NCBI GenBank assembly: GCA_020446815.1
Contig: JAGRDY010000026.1
Coordinates: 62,001-126,000 of the forward strand
DNA: 64,000 bases
From: Paracoccaceae bacterium
GTDB lineage: Bacteria > Pseudomonadota > Alphaproteobacteria > Rhodobacterales > Rhodobacteraceae
Reading direction: 5' to 3'
Part shown: in pieces, positions 25,257 to 35,480 of the stretch
Layout: the number at the start of each line of letters is the position of its first letter
How positions within the stretch are numbered: position 1 is the stretch's first letter
The notes under the pieces: generated by a model
Seen by the model: the letters and a program-made list of their open reading frames with translations, nothing else
What the model was told of the DNA's origin: nothing
Database searches by the model: none
Translations under genes and position numbers: made by a program

Positions 25257-26738
25257 TCATTTCAATCTTTCGAGTTGGTCCTGATAGGCACGGGCGAATT
25301 CCTTGCTGAACAGTTCGTGAAAGTCGTTTTCAGCCTGGTCGGAGATATCGGCATACATCTTTTCATAGACTTCCCAGTACCGCGCTTTCTTGCCCTTCAG
25401 GATACTGCCAAAGCCGCTGCTTGTCTCGATTTTATCGGCCAGAACGTCGGGCGACAGGCGGCTGAGAATACCCTTCAACGCTGCCTCCATTCCGGTCATC
25501 ATCGCTATTTCATGTGCCTTGATGTCATTGAGCGCCTGCTCGGCAGCTTCGGTCGGCGCGAGGTATCCCTTGGCCGGCGGCTTGACCAGCGCTTCCATCG
25601 CCTGCTCAGCGCTGATGGAGAATTTCAACGGGTTGTTCTTGCCGGCCGCAATGACCGTCTGGCTGATACGGAATTCCGATTTGATCGAAGTGCGGGTCAT
25701 CAACACTTCGCGCAGCCCTTCAACCATGATCCCCATGACGCGACCTAGCCGGGTCATCGTGGCGACCAGTTGGTCATCGGCGACCGCAACGTCACCCGCC
25801 CCGGCCGCATCCAGAAATGCCCGCGCCGCCGCCCCGCTCTGCGGCGCCACCGGCGGCTGGGTCCGGCCTGCCGACAACTGCCCCGCCGAAGCGGCGCCCG
25901 CAGGGTGGCGGGCCATATCCGGCCGTTGCGGCGGTGGCGCTGCGTCCGGACCGTGATCATCTTCGGGAATGAAAGCCGGGCGCGACAGCGCATCCGATGC
26001 GGCCGGTTCAGCAAAGGGATCGTCGTCTTCCCCGGCGCCACCCGCCAGCAGGTCATCGTCCCAGTCGTCGGGAATCGTCACACCCGAACCGGCACCGGTG
26101 CGAAAATGATCCTCCAGGGGCGAGGAATGTGCAGAAAGGCTCGCCCCCTGCCCCGCGTCGGCATCAGGCGACGGCCCCAGCAACCCGCCCGGATCGTCCT
26201 CTCCCAAAGGTGGCAACAGACCGTCATCGCCCAGTTCGGCCCGTTTGACCCCGGAAGGGCCTGCGGGTGCCTTGCCCTCACCCAGCAGGTCGTCAAGAAA
26301 GTCGACATCGCCGGATGCATCGTCATCCAGCAGGTTCAACCCTTCCAGCCCCCGGGCTGCGTCGCCATGCGAAACCGGAGCGTTTTCAGCCGGTGCCGCG
26401 ATGCCGGCCCCTTTGCTGGCGGGGGCGGCGATCTCCACCAGCAGCTCGTAGGGCCCCATGGTCAGGATATCGCCGTCGTTCAGCGGAGTCGGCACCTTTC
26501 CAAGCGCCATCTTGCCGTAATTCAGAAAGGTGCCATTGGTCGAAAGGTCTATCACGACGATATTGCCGTCGTGGTTTTCAATGGTGCAGTGACGTTTGGA
26601 TACGAGCCGGTCGGGGTCCGGCAGCATCAGGTCATTGTCTTCGCCCCGCCCGATGGTCAGCGACGGCCCGTTCATCACTGCCGGCTGGGCGTTGCCGGGT
26701 ACGGTTCCGGTCGACTGAAATCGTAATGTGACGCGCAT
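25257..26738 (-). CDS. tagH: TagH/Fha, FHA-domain T6SS regulator
   Basis: A 493-residue cytoplasmic protein. The N-terminal FHA domain (about 1-105) has the phosphothreonine-binding GRGEDNDL, SKRHC and STNGTFLNY motifs. A long acidic, proline-rich, low-complexity middle (about 110-320) follows, then a conserved T6SS FHA C-terminal domain (about 325-493). It is the expected target of the kinase at 15262 and the phosphatase at 17489. Phosphorylation usually triggers T6SS assembly. Its place directly before tssK is normal. Confidence 0.93.
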   Translation of the reverse strand: MRVTLRFQSTGTVPGNAQPAVMNGPSLTIGRGEDNDLMLPDPDRLVSKRHCTIENHDGNIVVIDLSTNGTFLNYGKMALGKVPTPLNDGDILTMGPYELLVEIAAPASKGAGIAAPAENAPVSHGDAARGLEGLNLLDDDASGDVDFLDDLLGEGKAPAGPSGVKRAELGDDGLLPPLGEDDPGGLLGPSPDADAGQGASLSAHSSPLEDHFRTGAGSGVTIPDDWDDDLLAGGAGEDDDPFAEPAASDALSRPAFIPEDDHGPDAAPPPQRPDMARHPAGAASAGQLSAGRTQPPVAPQSGAAARAFLDAAGAGDVAVADDQLVATMTRLGRVMGIMVEGLREVLMTRTSIKSEFRISQTVIAAGKNNPLKFSISAEQAMEALVKPPAKGYLAPTEAAEQALNDIKAHEIAMMTGMEAALKGILSRLSPDVLADKIETSSGFGSILKGKKARYWEVYEKMYADISDQAENDFHELFSKEFARAYQDQLERLK

Positions 26739-26744
26739 TCAGCC

Positions 26745-27050
26745 TTAGCCTCCCGTCAGAACGTTCAGCGAGGCAAAGACAACCATGCCGCCAAAGGAAC
26801 AGGGATCGACGCCCATCCGCAAGGCCGGCTGATTCATGATCATGACAGTCATCGAACCTTTGAAGAAAGGGTGCGGCACCGGTGGCCCCGGCACCGCAGG
26901 TGCGCCTATGGCCATATCACCCATCCGCGCTGCGGGAAGGCTATTGACCAGCACCGTCATCGCGCAGGGCGGCAACACCGGCGTAGGCGCCGGAAGCATC
27001 GGCGGCAGGCAGGTGTGCATGTCGGTCATTCTGGCTTGCGGGAAGCTCAT
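26745..27050 (-). CDS. PAAR-like spike-tip protein
   Basis: A 101-residue protein of the PAAR/DUF4150 type. Repeated short motifs (PQARMTDMH, PAARMGDMAIG, PALRMGVDPCS) and cysteine/histidine residues suit a zinc-bound cone that caps the VgrG trimer. There is no C-terminal toxin extension. The start overlaps the stop of the preceding gene (ATGA) and tagH follows 6 bp later. Confidence 0.85.
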   Translation of the reverse strand: MSFPQARMTDMHTCLPPMLPAPTPVLPPCAMTVLVNSLPAARMGDMAIGAPAVPGPPVPHPFFKGSMTVMIMNQPALRMGVDPCSFGGMVVFASLNVLTGG

Positions 27051-27646
27051 GCTTTTTCCTTTGCGCCCGCCGGTCGCCCGGTGCCGCCGCGGGCGATATC
27101 AAGGCCCCGGTCGATCAGGCGGTCGGCTTCGGCGAAAAAATCGCCCTCGGTTTCCCCGATCGCGATCATATTCATGCCGAATGCCGCGGCTTCCGAGGCG
27201 CCCGGCGGTGCCGGATGCTGAGCCATGTCGCCCGGACCCAGTGTACCATCGCCAAAAACCGCCGCCGTCGCACAAAGCGACGTGTCATCATCGGCCTCCG
27301 CCAGATCGAGCGCCTTGCGCACCGCCAGCCGCGTGTCTTCGCCGGGCTTGCGCACCCAAGCTTCCGCCGCGCTCAATGTGGGCGGCAGGTTTTCGGGATC
27401 GGGCCCGAGAATGTCGCGGGCGGCCAGGCAGGCCCACCATGTGCGTTCACGCGGCGGCAGCGCAACCGATAACAGGCGCAGCATGTCGACAGGGGCCCCG
27501 GCCTTCGCGAGCCCGGCCAGGACTACGCCGACGCCCGCGCTGGCAGGCATGCCAAGCCGGGTTTCCAAACGCGCATTCGCCAGTGCCAGCATGCGTGCGG
27601 CGGGTTCTTTCGACACTTTTTTCAGATCGGCAAATCGTGTCTCCAT
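27047..27646 (-). CDS. Conserved protein of unknown function between vgrG and PAAR genes
   Basis: A 199-residue soluble, alanine-rich, mostly helical protein with no signal peptide and no motif I can assign with confidence. It may belong to DUF6931, but I am unsure. ATG 27646 is chosen because AGGGAG lies 8 bases upstream; a GTG at 27655 directly abuts that site. It is 12 bp after vgrG and overlaps the PAAR gene start, so it is translated with both spike components. A role as adaptor or chaperone for loading VgrG/PAAR is a reasonable guess from position only. Confidence 0.6.
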   Translation of the reverse strand: METRFADLKKVSKEPAARMLALANARLETRLGMPASAGVGVVLAGLAKAGAPVDMLRLLSVALPPRERTWWACLAARDILGPDPENLPPTLSAAEAWVRKPGEDTRLAVRKALDLAEADDDTSLCATAAVFGDGTLGPGDMAQHPAPPGASEAAAFGMNMIAIGETEGDFFAEADRLIDRGLDIARGGTGRPAGAKEKA

Positions 27647-27658
27647 CGCAACCACTCC

Positions 27659-29716
27659 CTAGTTGATCAGCGTCAATCCGCCCTTGAGGACAAGCATCGC
27701 ATCGCCCTTGACCTGTGTCATCGGCGACTGGGCCTTGATCATGCCCGCACCCTTTAGCTTTATGACCGGCCCCTGGATCGTCACACCCGAGTTGTTGATC
27801 TTGACGAAGCTTGCGCCGACTTTCAGCGTGATCTGAACGCCCGCGGTGATCGTTATGACCTGCCCGACATCCTCTTTCAGGTTCGAACCGACCGTCAGGT
27901 TCATGTTGTTGCCGACCGACACCGTCGAATTGTTGCCGATCTGTTGGGTCCGGTTCGATCCGATGTTTTCCGTTTGATTGGCGCCGATGGTCTGATCTTG
28001 ATCCTTTGCGATCGTTCGGGTTTCCTTGCCCGCTTCGACGGCAAAGGTCATGTCTCCGGTTTTCAGCGTTTCGGTCTTGTGGCGGTGGATGGTCTGGGTC
28101 AGATCGCCCTTGTCCATTTTTTCCAGGCCGATGGTGATTTCCGCATCGTTCTTGACAATCTGCCGATAGTCTTTTTCCGACTGGAACCGCACCAGTTCGG
28201 CGCCCTTCATGTCCTCGAACATCAATTCGTTGAAACCGCCGCCGCCCTTGGTGCTGTTGGTCTTGACACCCGACTGGGTCTTGTTTTCCGGCAGCGCGTA
28301 TGGGGGCATCGTATCGGCATTGTAAAGCATGCCGAGGATCACCGGGCGGTCCGGGTTGCCTTCCTCAAATTGCACGACGACCTCCTGACCGATCCGGGGA
28401 ACCGCCACGACACCCCAGTTCTTGCCGCTCCAGGGGGTCATGGCGCGCACCCAGACCGAGGACGTTTCATCCTTCTTGCCCAATCGGTCCCAGTGGAACT
28501 GTATGCGCACGCGCCCGTATTTGTCGGTATGAATCTCTTCGCCCTTGGGGCCGACAACCACGGCCGTCTGGATGCCCTGCATTTCCGGCCAGGGGGTTTT
28601 CAACGGCGCCCGATAGGGAATATTTGACGGAACCACCTCGAACAGGCAGCGGTAGGGATCGCGGTTTTCCGGATCGAACGGCAGCAGTTTTCCCAAAATG
28701 CTGCTTTCGATGTCGTCTTCGGCATCCGGTATGCTGGTTTGAATGAAATGGGTCGCCCGGGTAATCAGGAAATTGGTTTCCTTGCTGGTCTGGTCATGGT
28801 CGGTCATCGAGACGGTTTCCCCGACCGACAGGTTCTTGACACTGGCCGCGCCGGCCCAGGTCTGATACCGGCAAGCCTCGGCCTCCATGCGTACCCGGGA
28901 AAAGCTCTCGCCCCGGCCGGTATCCGAATAATGGCGCAGATAGTCGTAAAACTCGTGTGATTTGTGGCCATGACTGCCCTTGAACATTGCCCGCGACACT
29001 TTCATGTCGCGTTTCGGCGTTTCGAAATTGTAGTCGTTCAGCGTCACCTTGCCGGTCGTCACACATTCCTTTGCGCTCAGTTCATACACATACTCGTCGC
29101 GCAGCGCCGGGTTTAGCCCCCGATTGTCGGTGAACTTGAAGCTATCGGCCAGCGGCACTTTCTCATGCGCGGCAGCAGAGTCGGCCAGCACCATCTTTTC
29201 GGTACCGGCGCGATGCGAGAAGAAATAGTAAATGCCTTCTTCCTCCATCAGGCGGTTGATGAAATCCAGATCGGTTTCACGATATTGCAGGCAGAAATCT
29301 CGGGCCGCATATGTGCCCGACAATTTTTTTTCGAGATAAGATGAAAACCCGTAATCGCCGAGGATCGTCTGGATGATGTCCACGGTCGAAACATCCTGAT
29401 ACACCTTGCATTCCCTCGTGCGGGTCAAGAACCACAGCCAGGGGCGCACCTCGATCCGGTAAAGCCCATGCGCGCGGTAGATGCCGATGTATTCCGCTTC
29501 GACACAGGTACCCAGAAAGCTGCGCGGCGTGCCTTCGATCATGTCCACCTTGATCGTCACCGGCTTGCCGACCATATCGCCCAGAACCAGCGCACGGTCT
29601 TTCGACAGGAATTCGATCTGGCTGGCGGTAGACGCGCTCATCCCTTCTTCGACGATCGCGCGTTTCAATTCGAGATCTGCAAATCCGTCTATGTCGATTG
29701 CACCTAGATTGGCCAT
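27659..29716 (-). CDS. vgrG: VgrG spike protein
   Basis: A 685-residue VgrG with gp27-like and gp5-OB domains (phage-type features PEMQGIQTAVVVGPKGEEI, RIGQEVVVQFEEGNPDRPVILG) and a C-terminal beta-helix needle of repeats (QTIGANQTENIGSNRTQQIG-like). It ends at a short conserved tail with no catalytic extension, so it is a structural rather than evolved VgrG. The start at 29716 is preferred because AAGGA lies 8 bases upstream; the ATG at 29725 sits on top of that site. It leads a cluster with the unknown protein and PAAR. Confidence 0.95.
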   Translation of the reverse strand: MANLGAIDIDGFADLELKRAIVEEGMSASTASQIEFLSKDRALVLGDMVGKPVTIKVDMIEGTPRSFLGTCVEAEYIGIYRAHGLYRIEVRPWLWFLTRTRECKVYQDVSTVDIIQTILGDYGFSSYLEKKLSGTYAARDFCLQYRETDLDFINRLMEEEGIYYFFSHRAGTEKMVLADSAAAHEKVPLADSFKFTDNRGLNPALRDEYVYELSAKECVTTGKVTLNDYNFETPKRDMKVSRAMFKGSHGHKSHEFYDYLRHYSDTGRGESFSRVRMEAEACRYQTWAGAASVKNLSVGETVSMTDHDQTSKETNFLITRATHFIQTSIPDAEDDIESSILGKLLPFDPENRDPYRCLFEVVPSNIPYRAPLKTPWPEMQGIQTAVVVGPKGEEIHTDKYGRVRIQFHWDRLGKKDETSSVWVRAMTPWSGKNWGVVAVPRIGQEVVVQFEEGNPDRPVILGMLYNADTMPPYALPENKTQSGVKTNSTKGGGGFNELMFEDMKGAELVRFQSEKDYRQIVKNDAEITIGLEKMDKGDLTQTIHRHKTETLKTGDMTFAVEAGKETRTIAKDQDQTIGANQTENIGSNRTQQIGNNSTVSVGNNMNLTVGSNLKEDVGQVITITAGVQITLKVGASFVKINNSGVTIQGPVIKLKGAGMIKAQSPMTQVKGDAMLVLKGGLTLIN

Positions 29717-29872
29717 GACACGCATCCTTTTCGGCTGTGCGGATATCCACGAACCGCCCACCGCCGCATCGACAGGCCAGACCCAACATCACCAGCCCGG
29801 CGGAAACCTCTGGACAGGCTAGCATTTTCATTGCGCGATGGCCACGTCTGGACGCCCCGCAAGGGGTGGCGG

Positions 29873-32569
29873 TTATCCATCGAAACTGTAGGAAAATTCA
29901 CCGTCCACCGCATCTATGGCGACCTTGCGAACTTCCTGCCCCTGCATCATGCGTTTGAGAAACTCGGCAGAAATGTCGGGCAGCATGGTGTTGGTGACAA
30001 TCGCGTCAATCATCCGCCCCCCGGATTCGAGCTCCTGGCAGCGCGATACGATGGTGTCGACGACGCCATCCGAATACTCGAACGGGACACCATGCGCCTC
30101 GCTCACCCGCTTCCTGATCCGGTTGAGTTGCAGCCGCGTGATCTTGCCGATCATGTCGCGTGACAGCGGATAATAGGGGATTGTCACCAATCGTCCCAGA
30201 AGCGCCGCCGGGAATATCTTCAACAGCGGATCGCGCAGCGCCTTGGCAATGCCTTCGGGCTCGGGCATCAGATCGGGGTCGGCGCACATATCCATGATCA
30301 TGTCCGACCCCGCGTTCGATGTCAGCAGGATCAAGGTATTCTTGAAGTCGATGATCCGGCCTTCGCCATCCTCCATGACGCCCTTGTCGAACACCTGAAA
30401 GAAAATCTCATGCACATCGGGATGGGCCTTTTCGACCTCGTCGAGCAACACCACCGAATAGGGTTTGCGCCGCACCGCTTCGGTCAGAACCCCGCCCTCG
30501 CCATAGCCGACATAACCCGGCGGCGCACCTTTCAGCGAACTGACGGTATGGGCCTCCTGATATTCGCTCATGTTGATGGTGATGACGTTCTGTTCGCCGC
30601 CGTAAAGCACTTCGGCCAGCGCCAGGGCGGTTTCGGTCTTGCCCACGCCGGATGTCCCGGCGAGCATGAAGACACCGATCGGCTTTGACGGATTGTCGAG
30701 ACCGGCGCGGCTTGTCTGGATGCGCTTGGCGATCATTTTCATGGCATGATCCTGGCCGATTACGCGCCTGGCCAGATGCTCTTCAAGATGCAGCACGGTA
30801 TCGATTTCGTCCTTGACCATACGGCCCACGGGAATTCCGGTCCAGTCCCCGACCACCGATGCGACGGCCTGGGCATCGACGATGGGCAAGATCAGCGGAT
30901 CTTCGCCCTGAAGGGCAGTCAGATCGGCATTTCTGGCCTTCAACTTCCTGATCATTTCCCCCCGCTCCTCCGGTGCGAGCGGGCTTGCCGGAGCGTCGGC
31001 CTCATCGACGGGCGCGCCGCCTTCGCGCAGTTTTGCGCGCATCGCGAGAATGTCCTCGACAATGGCCTTTTCACTTTCCCAGCGCGCGGTCAGACCGGCC
31101 AGCCTCGTTTCCTCATCGCTCCTGGCAAGGGTTATGGCGTTGCGGCGTTCATCGACGTCATAACCCGCGGTCTCATCGCGCCCGATGATCTCCAACTCGG
31201 TTTCAAGCGCCGAAATTCGGCGGCGGCTGTCATCGACCTCGGCGGGCACCGCGAACTGGCTGATGGCGACCCGCGCGCAGGCGGTATCGAGCACCGACAC
31301 GGATTTGTCGGGCAACTGCCGGGCCGGAATATAACGCGCCGACAGATTGACCGCCGCCTCGATGCCCTCGTCGAGAACCTGAACCTTGTGGTGTTTTTCC
31401 AGCATCGAGGCGATGCCGCGCATCATCATGACGGCCCTGGCCGGGTCGGGTTCGTCAACGACGACCGTCTGGAAACGCCGCGTCAGTGCCGGGTCTTTTT
31501 CGATGTGTTTCTTGTATTCCGCCCATGTCGTGGCCCCGATCGTGCGCAACGTGCCCCGCGCCAGCGCAGGCTTGAGCAGGTTGGCGGCGTCGCCTGTGCC
31601 GGCGGCGCCGCCTGCCCCGACCAGAGTGTGGGTTTCATCGATGAACATGATGATCGGCACTGTCGAGGCTTGTACCTCGTCAATGACCGAGCGCAGGCGA
31701 TTTTCAAATTCGCCCTTCATCGAGGCCCCGGCCTGCAACAGCCCGACATCGAGCGCCAGCAGCCGCGCCTCCCGCAGGGCCGGCGGCACGTCGCCACGCG
31801 CGATACGCAAGGCGAACCCTTCGACGACGGCGGTCTTGCCCACCCCGGCCTCGCCGGTCAGGATCGGATTGTTCTGCCGCCGCCGCATCAGCACATCGAC
31901 GATCTGGCGAATTTCCTCGTCACGCCCCACAATCGGGTCGATCTTGCCGTCACGGGCTTGCTGGGTCAGGTCGGTGCAGAACTGTTTCAGGGCCTCCTCC
32001 TTGCCCATCTGCGCAGGTGAGATCGCCCCTGACGCCTCGCCCGGAACAGCCCCGCCACCGGTCTTCGAGCCATCCTTGGGCGCAAGCCCGTCCTCGGGCG
32101 ATCCATCGGTGATCTTGTGAAAATTGTCGGCCAGGTCATCGGCATCGATCTGGCCGAATTCCTTGGAAATCCCCAGAAAGATATTGCGCAATCCCGGGGT
32201 TTTGAGCAGACCGAGAATCAAATGCCCGGTCCGTACCTGATTGGAACTGTAGAGCAACGAGCCATAGACCCAGGCCCGTTCCATGGCGTTTTCCAGATGG
32301 GCCGAAAGGTCGCTGATCGTGCTGGAGCCGCGCGGCAGGGCGTCCAGCGCCCTGGTCATGTCGGCGGCGATCTTGCCGGTATCAAGATCGTAATGGCGGA
32401 TGATACGGATGACGTCATTGTCCTGGACCTGCAATATCTGCGCCATCCAATGGACAATCTCGACATAGGGATTGCCACGCATCTTGCAAAAGACGGTTGC
32501 CCCCTCGATGGCCTGGTATCCAAGGCGGTTCAACTTCCCGAACAGGGCGACTCGGCTGATCTCGGTCAT
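29873..32569 (-). CDS. clpV: TssH/ClpV, AAA+ sheath-disassembly ATPase
   Basis: An 898-residue Clp/Hsp100 protein of the ClpV type. It has an N-terminal ClpN domain, first AAA module with GEAGVGKTA (239-247), a middle coiled-coil region, and second AAA module with GTSGVGKTE. It recognises the contracted TssB/TssC sheath and recycles it. Its start overlaps the tssG stop by 4 bp. A 156-bp gap without a gene separates it from vgrG downstream and could carry a promoter for the spike genes, though I see no clear one. Confidence 0.95.
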   Translation of the reverse strand: MTEISRVALFGKLNRLGYQAIEGATVFCKMRGNPYVEIVHWMAQILQVQDNDVIRIIRHYDLDTGKIAADMTRALDALPRGSSTISDLSAHLENAMERAWVYGSLLYSSNQVRTGHLILGLLKTPGLRNIFLGISKEFGQIDADDLADNFHKITDGSPEDGLAPKDGSKTGGGAVPGEASGAISPAQMGKEEALKQFCTDLTQQARDGKIDPIVGRDEEIRQIVDVLMRRRQNNPILTGEAGVGKTAVVEGFALRIARGDVPPALREARLLALDVGLLQAGASMKGEFENRLRSVIDEVQASTVPIIMFIDETHTLVGAGGAAGTGDAANLLKPALARGTLRTIGATTWAEYKKHIEKDPALTRRFQTVVVDEPDPARAVMMMRGIASMLEKHHKVQVLDEGIEAAVNLSARYIPARQLPDKSVSVLDTACARVAISQFAVPAEVDDSRRRISALETELEIIGRDETAGYDVDERRNAITLARSDEETRLAGLTARWESEKAIVEDILAMRAKLREGGAPVDEADAPASPLAPEERGEMIRKLKARNADLTALQGEDPLILPIVDAQAVASVVGDWTGIPVGRMVKDEIDTVLHLEEHLARRVIGQDHAMKMIAKRIQTSRAGLDNPSKPIGVFMLAGTSGVGKTETALALAEVLYGGEQNVITINMSEYQEAHTVSSLKGAPPGYVGYGEGGVLTEAVRRKPYSVVLLDEVEKAHPDVHEIFFQVFDKGVMEDGEGRIIDFKNTLILLTSNAGSDMIMDMCADPDLMPEPEGIAKALRDPLLKIFPAALLGRLVTIPYYPLSRDMIGKITRLQLNRIRKRVSEAHGVPFEYSDGVVDTIVSRCQELESGGRMIDAIVTNTMLPDISAEFLKRMMQGQEVRKVAIDAVDGEFSYSFDG

Positions 32570-33636
32570 GACGTATCCCTTCCCTCCGGCTCATGCGGGG
32601 CAGCACCCGCGGCCAATTCTGCATGATATTGCGGCGCAAGAAACAGATCCGCGGCATCCCTGTCAGGGGTTCTCGCCCCGATCCAGCTGGTGTGGCCCAG
32701 CCGGGTATCCTGACCGAGAATGGCGGCCGGCACCTGATCGGCGCGCAAGACCAGGTTCACCTCCCAGTCAAGCGCATCCCCCACATGGTTGCGCACGATC
32801 GCGCTCAGGCGTTTCAACGAGCCGCCGCCAGGCAGGATACGCCGGTATTCCTCCAACGATAGCGGGCCGATGCAGAGCCGGAATTTCGACGACCGCGACC
32901 AGACTTTCGTGCCGATGCTGGTTGCCTGCCCAAGGCCGGCCCGCCCCCCCAACTGCCAGCGATCGCCCGGCTCGAGTTCGAGCCAGCTACCGACGAATTG
33001 CTGCAATTTCACCGGCGCGCGGAAAAAGCACCCAAGCATCGACACCAGCCCTTCGGCGGTCTTGGTGCCCAGCGACAGATGTCCTGCAAAGTAACGTTTG
33101 GCCAGATCGGGCATCGCATCGCGGCGGCGCAGATGAACACCGTGATGCCCGGCCAGGGCGGCCACCGCGCGCTCGATACGGCCGGCTTCACCGCGGTCGA
33201 AGCTGACGGCAGGCTGCCCCGTGGCCCATGCCCGGTAAAGCAGCGTCATCATCCGGTGCGTCAACATGTTGACGAAATCGACGAATGTCGGATCGCGGTG
33301 CCGTGTCTGCCGTTCGTGCGCATATTCGGTCAGATGCGCGGGCAAGGCGCCATGTTGACCGAACAGGCCGAAAAAGCGGTTGGTCAAAACCCCCGGGCCC
33401 TGCCCGCCGGGGGGGCTGAAATGCCGGATCGTCGTGCGCGGAAAGGCCAGCTCCGCCTCCTGGCCCAATCTGATCTTGTCTTCGCGCGGGCGCGCCGAAG
33501 CCCCCATTGGCGGGTCATCGGCAAAATGCGCCTCGATCACACGCAAGGCGTGGAAGATGTGAAAACCTTGGGGCGCCTGACAGAGGCGTTCAAAATGTGT
33601 CAGATCACCCGGCTCCGGCCCGTTTCGGGTCGCCAT
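32566..33636 (-). CDS. tssG: TssG, T6SS baseplate protein
   Basis: A 356-residue TssG (ImpH/VasB) protein with the family start region HFERLCQAPQGFHIFHALRVIE, the FFGLFGQHGALPAHLTEYA segment and the HRMMTLLYRAW stretch. It forms the baseplate wedge with TssF and TssE. The start lies 37 bp inside the end of tssF, a long overlap typical of tight coupling, and its end overlaps clpV by 4 bp. Confidence 0.94.
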   Translation of the reverse strand: MATRNGPEPGDLTHFERLCQAPQGFHIFHALRVIEAHFADDPPMGASARPREDKIRLGQEAELAFPRTTIRHFSPPGGQGPGVLTNRFFGLFGQHGALPAHLTEYAHERQTRHRDPTFVDFVNMLTHRMMTLLYRAWATGQPAVSFDRGEAGRIERAVAALAGHHGVHLRRRDAMPDLAKRYFAGHLSLGTKTAEGLVSMLGCFFRAPVKLQQFVGSWLELEPGDRWQLGGRAGLGQATSIGTKVWSRSSKFRLCIGPLSLEEYRRILPGGGSLKRLSAIVRNHVGDALDWEVNLVLRADQVPAAILGQDTRLGHTSWIGARTPDRDAADLFLAPQYHAELAAGAAPHEPEGRDTS

Positions 33637-35474
33637 CGGGCAATTTCCCCCCGTTGTTGTGTGGTCAATACTGTCTCGGTAAAGCTGTTGACCGAGACAT
33701 ATTTGCGAAAAAACTGTTCCAATACCGCCCCGAGCAGATAAACGCCCGTCCCTTCGAATGCGCTTTCGTCCAACTGCAATTCGATCTCCAGGCCCCGCAC
33801 CGCGGTCGAAAGCACTTCATCGCTCATCCGCCGCACGATCGGCCGGCTGGCGACGCGGACGATACCCTCGATCTGCTTTGCGACCGACCGGTCCGCGAGC
33901 GGTGCATAAAGCCCGACGAGTTCGCGCAGGGCCGCGGCCCCGGAGCCGTTTTCGGTATCGGCGATGGACAGGTAATTCAGGCTGAGATGGCCGATGATCC
34001 GCCATGCCGCATCGCCCTGCGCCAGGCTCGGGCGCGGCTTGGTTGGCGTCACCGGCGTCTGGATCGATCTGACAGGGCCGCCGTCCGGCAAATGAAACTG
34101 ATCCCTGGTCCCGGTCGCCAGAAGAACCGGCAGGTCGCGATTGGTCACCATCGCGCGGACAGCCAATTGCTTGATATCCGCCCCGAAAGGGGCCTGACTG
34201 GCATCGACGAGGGTTACGAAGGTTTCCGACCCGAGATAGCTGGTGCGGGCGCCCGACAGACGTTCGCGCTCGGTCCGCTGGCGCATCTTGCGGCTGAGCG
34301 TGAAATAGGCCTGATGTTTGCCGCTCGCGGCGGTGAAATCATCCGCGGAATAGAAGGCATGAAAGGGTTTGTCGTCTTGCCCTTCCCCGCTTATCCCGGT
34401 GACCTGCAACACCGAATGAACTTCGAAATCCTTCGGTGCCGTCCGGTCAGCGACGACATGATGCTCTACGGCATGCTCGCCCAGGATGACGCGGTCACAC
34501 CGCTTTTCGAACAGATTGATCGCGGCAACAGCATTGAGGGTAAAGACATCGGGCGTGATGCCGGAGGCGATTTCCGGCAGTCCATTGCGCAGCAGAAGAT
34601 AGAGATCGACCTCGGGCCCGACGGTTCGTGCCAATGCCTGCGCCAGGCCGCCAAGCTCGACAAAATGAAACTTTTCCGGCATGGCAAAATATTCTTGCAG
34701 CAGCCGGTAGCCATCAAAACACGATGCCATTACCGGCAACAACGCCTCGTCGCGCGAAAAGCCACGCGGCGTGATGCCGCCCGTCAACGGCTGGATCCAA
34801 TCGGCGCGCCGGTCGGTTGAACGCGCGACTAATCCGCTGACATCGGTACAGAGCAGTTCATGCAATTGCCAGCCACGCGCGGCCTGCCCGCCCAGAAACA
34901 CTGTCAGGCGGTCCAGCGGCAAATCGCCCAGCGGCATTCCGCCGTGGCGTCTCAGCCGCAATCTTATACCGGCGCGGGCGTCGACATCCCCAGCCACACC
35001 GGCCGCGACCAGAGCGCCGCGCCCGTCGATATATTCGGCCTCGGAGATTTCCACGGGCCATAGCGTCAGATCATTGGCTGTCCTGAACTGGCAGGCGGTT
35101 TGCTGACCTTCCGGCAAGATCGACCTGAGGACCGTGTGGCGCGGCAGGGTATAGCCGTCGGCAAGCGCCGGATCGTCCATATCGGGCTCCAACACCGCGA
35201 CAAGCATCGACGGTGTCGGGGCCAGATAATGCGGGTAGATCACCTCCAGCAGATGGCTGGTAAAGGCCGGGTATTGCAGCTCCAGTTCCAGTTGAACCCG
35301 CGCCGACAGGAATGCCACGCCTTCCAAAAGCCGTTCCACATAGGGGTCGAGCACCTCGACCCCGTCCATGCCCAGCCGTGCCGCCACTTTGGGATAGGCT
35401 TCGGCGAATTCCGCCCCCATCTCGCGCAGATAGGAAAGCTCGTTTTCGTAATGCCGAAGCAACCGGGTATCCAT
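33600..35474 (-). CDS. tssF: TssF, T6SS baseplate protein
   Basis: A 624-residue TssF (ImpG/VasA) protein. It begins with the diagnostic LRHYENELSYLREMGAEFAEAYPKVAARL region, and VERLLEGVAFLSARVQLELE is also visible. It is the main wedge subunit of the T6SS baseplate. It starts 6 bp after tssE and overlaps tssG by 37 bp. Length is normal. Confidence 0.95.
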   Translation of the reverse strand: MDTRLLRHYENELSYLREMGAEFAEAYPKVAARLGMDGVEVLDPYVERLLEGVAFLSARVQLELELQYPAFTSHLLEVIYPHYLAPTPSMLVAVLEPDMDDPALADGYTLPRHTVLRSILPEGQQTACQFRTANDLTLWPVEISEAEYIDGRGALVAAGVAGDVDARAGIRLRLRRHGGMPLGDLPLDRLTVFLGGQAARGWQLHELLCTDVSGLVARSTDRRADWIQPLTGGITPRGFSRDEALLPVMASCFDGYRLLQEYFAMPEKFHFVELGGLAQALARTVGPEVDLYLLLRNGLPEIASGITPDVFTLNAVAAINLFEKRCDRVILGEHAVEHHVVADRTAPKDFEVHSVLQVTGISGEGQDDKPFHAFYSADDFTAASGKHQAYFTLSRKMRQRTERERLSGARTSYLGSETFVTLVDASQAPFGADIKQLAVRAMVTNRDLPVLLATGTRDQFHLPDGGPVRSIQTPVTPTKPRPSLAQGDAAWRIIGHLSLNYLSIADTENGSGAAALRELVGLYAPLADRSVAKQIEGIVRVASRPIVRRMSDEVLSTAVRGLEIELQLDESAFEGTGVYLLGAVLEQFFRKYVSVNSFTETVLTTQQRGEIARWRPETGRSRVI

Positions 35475-35480
35475 GCGCGG

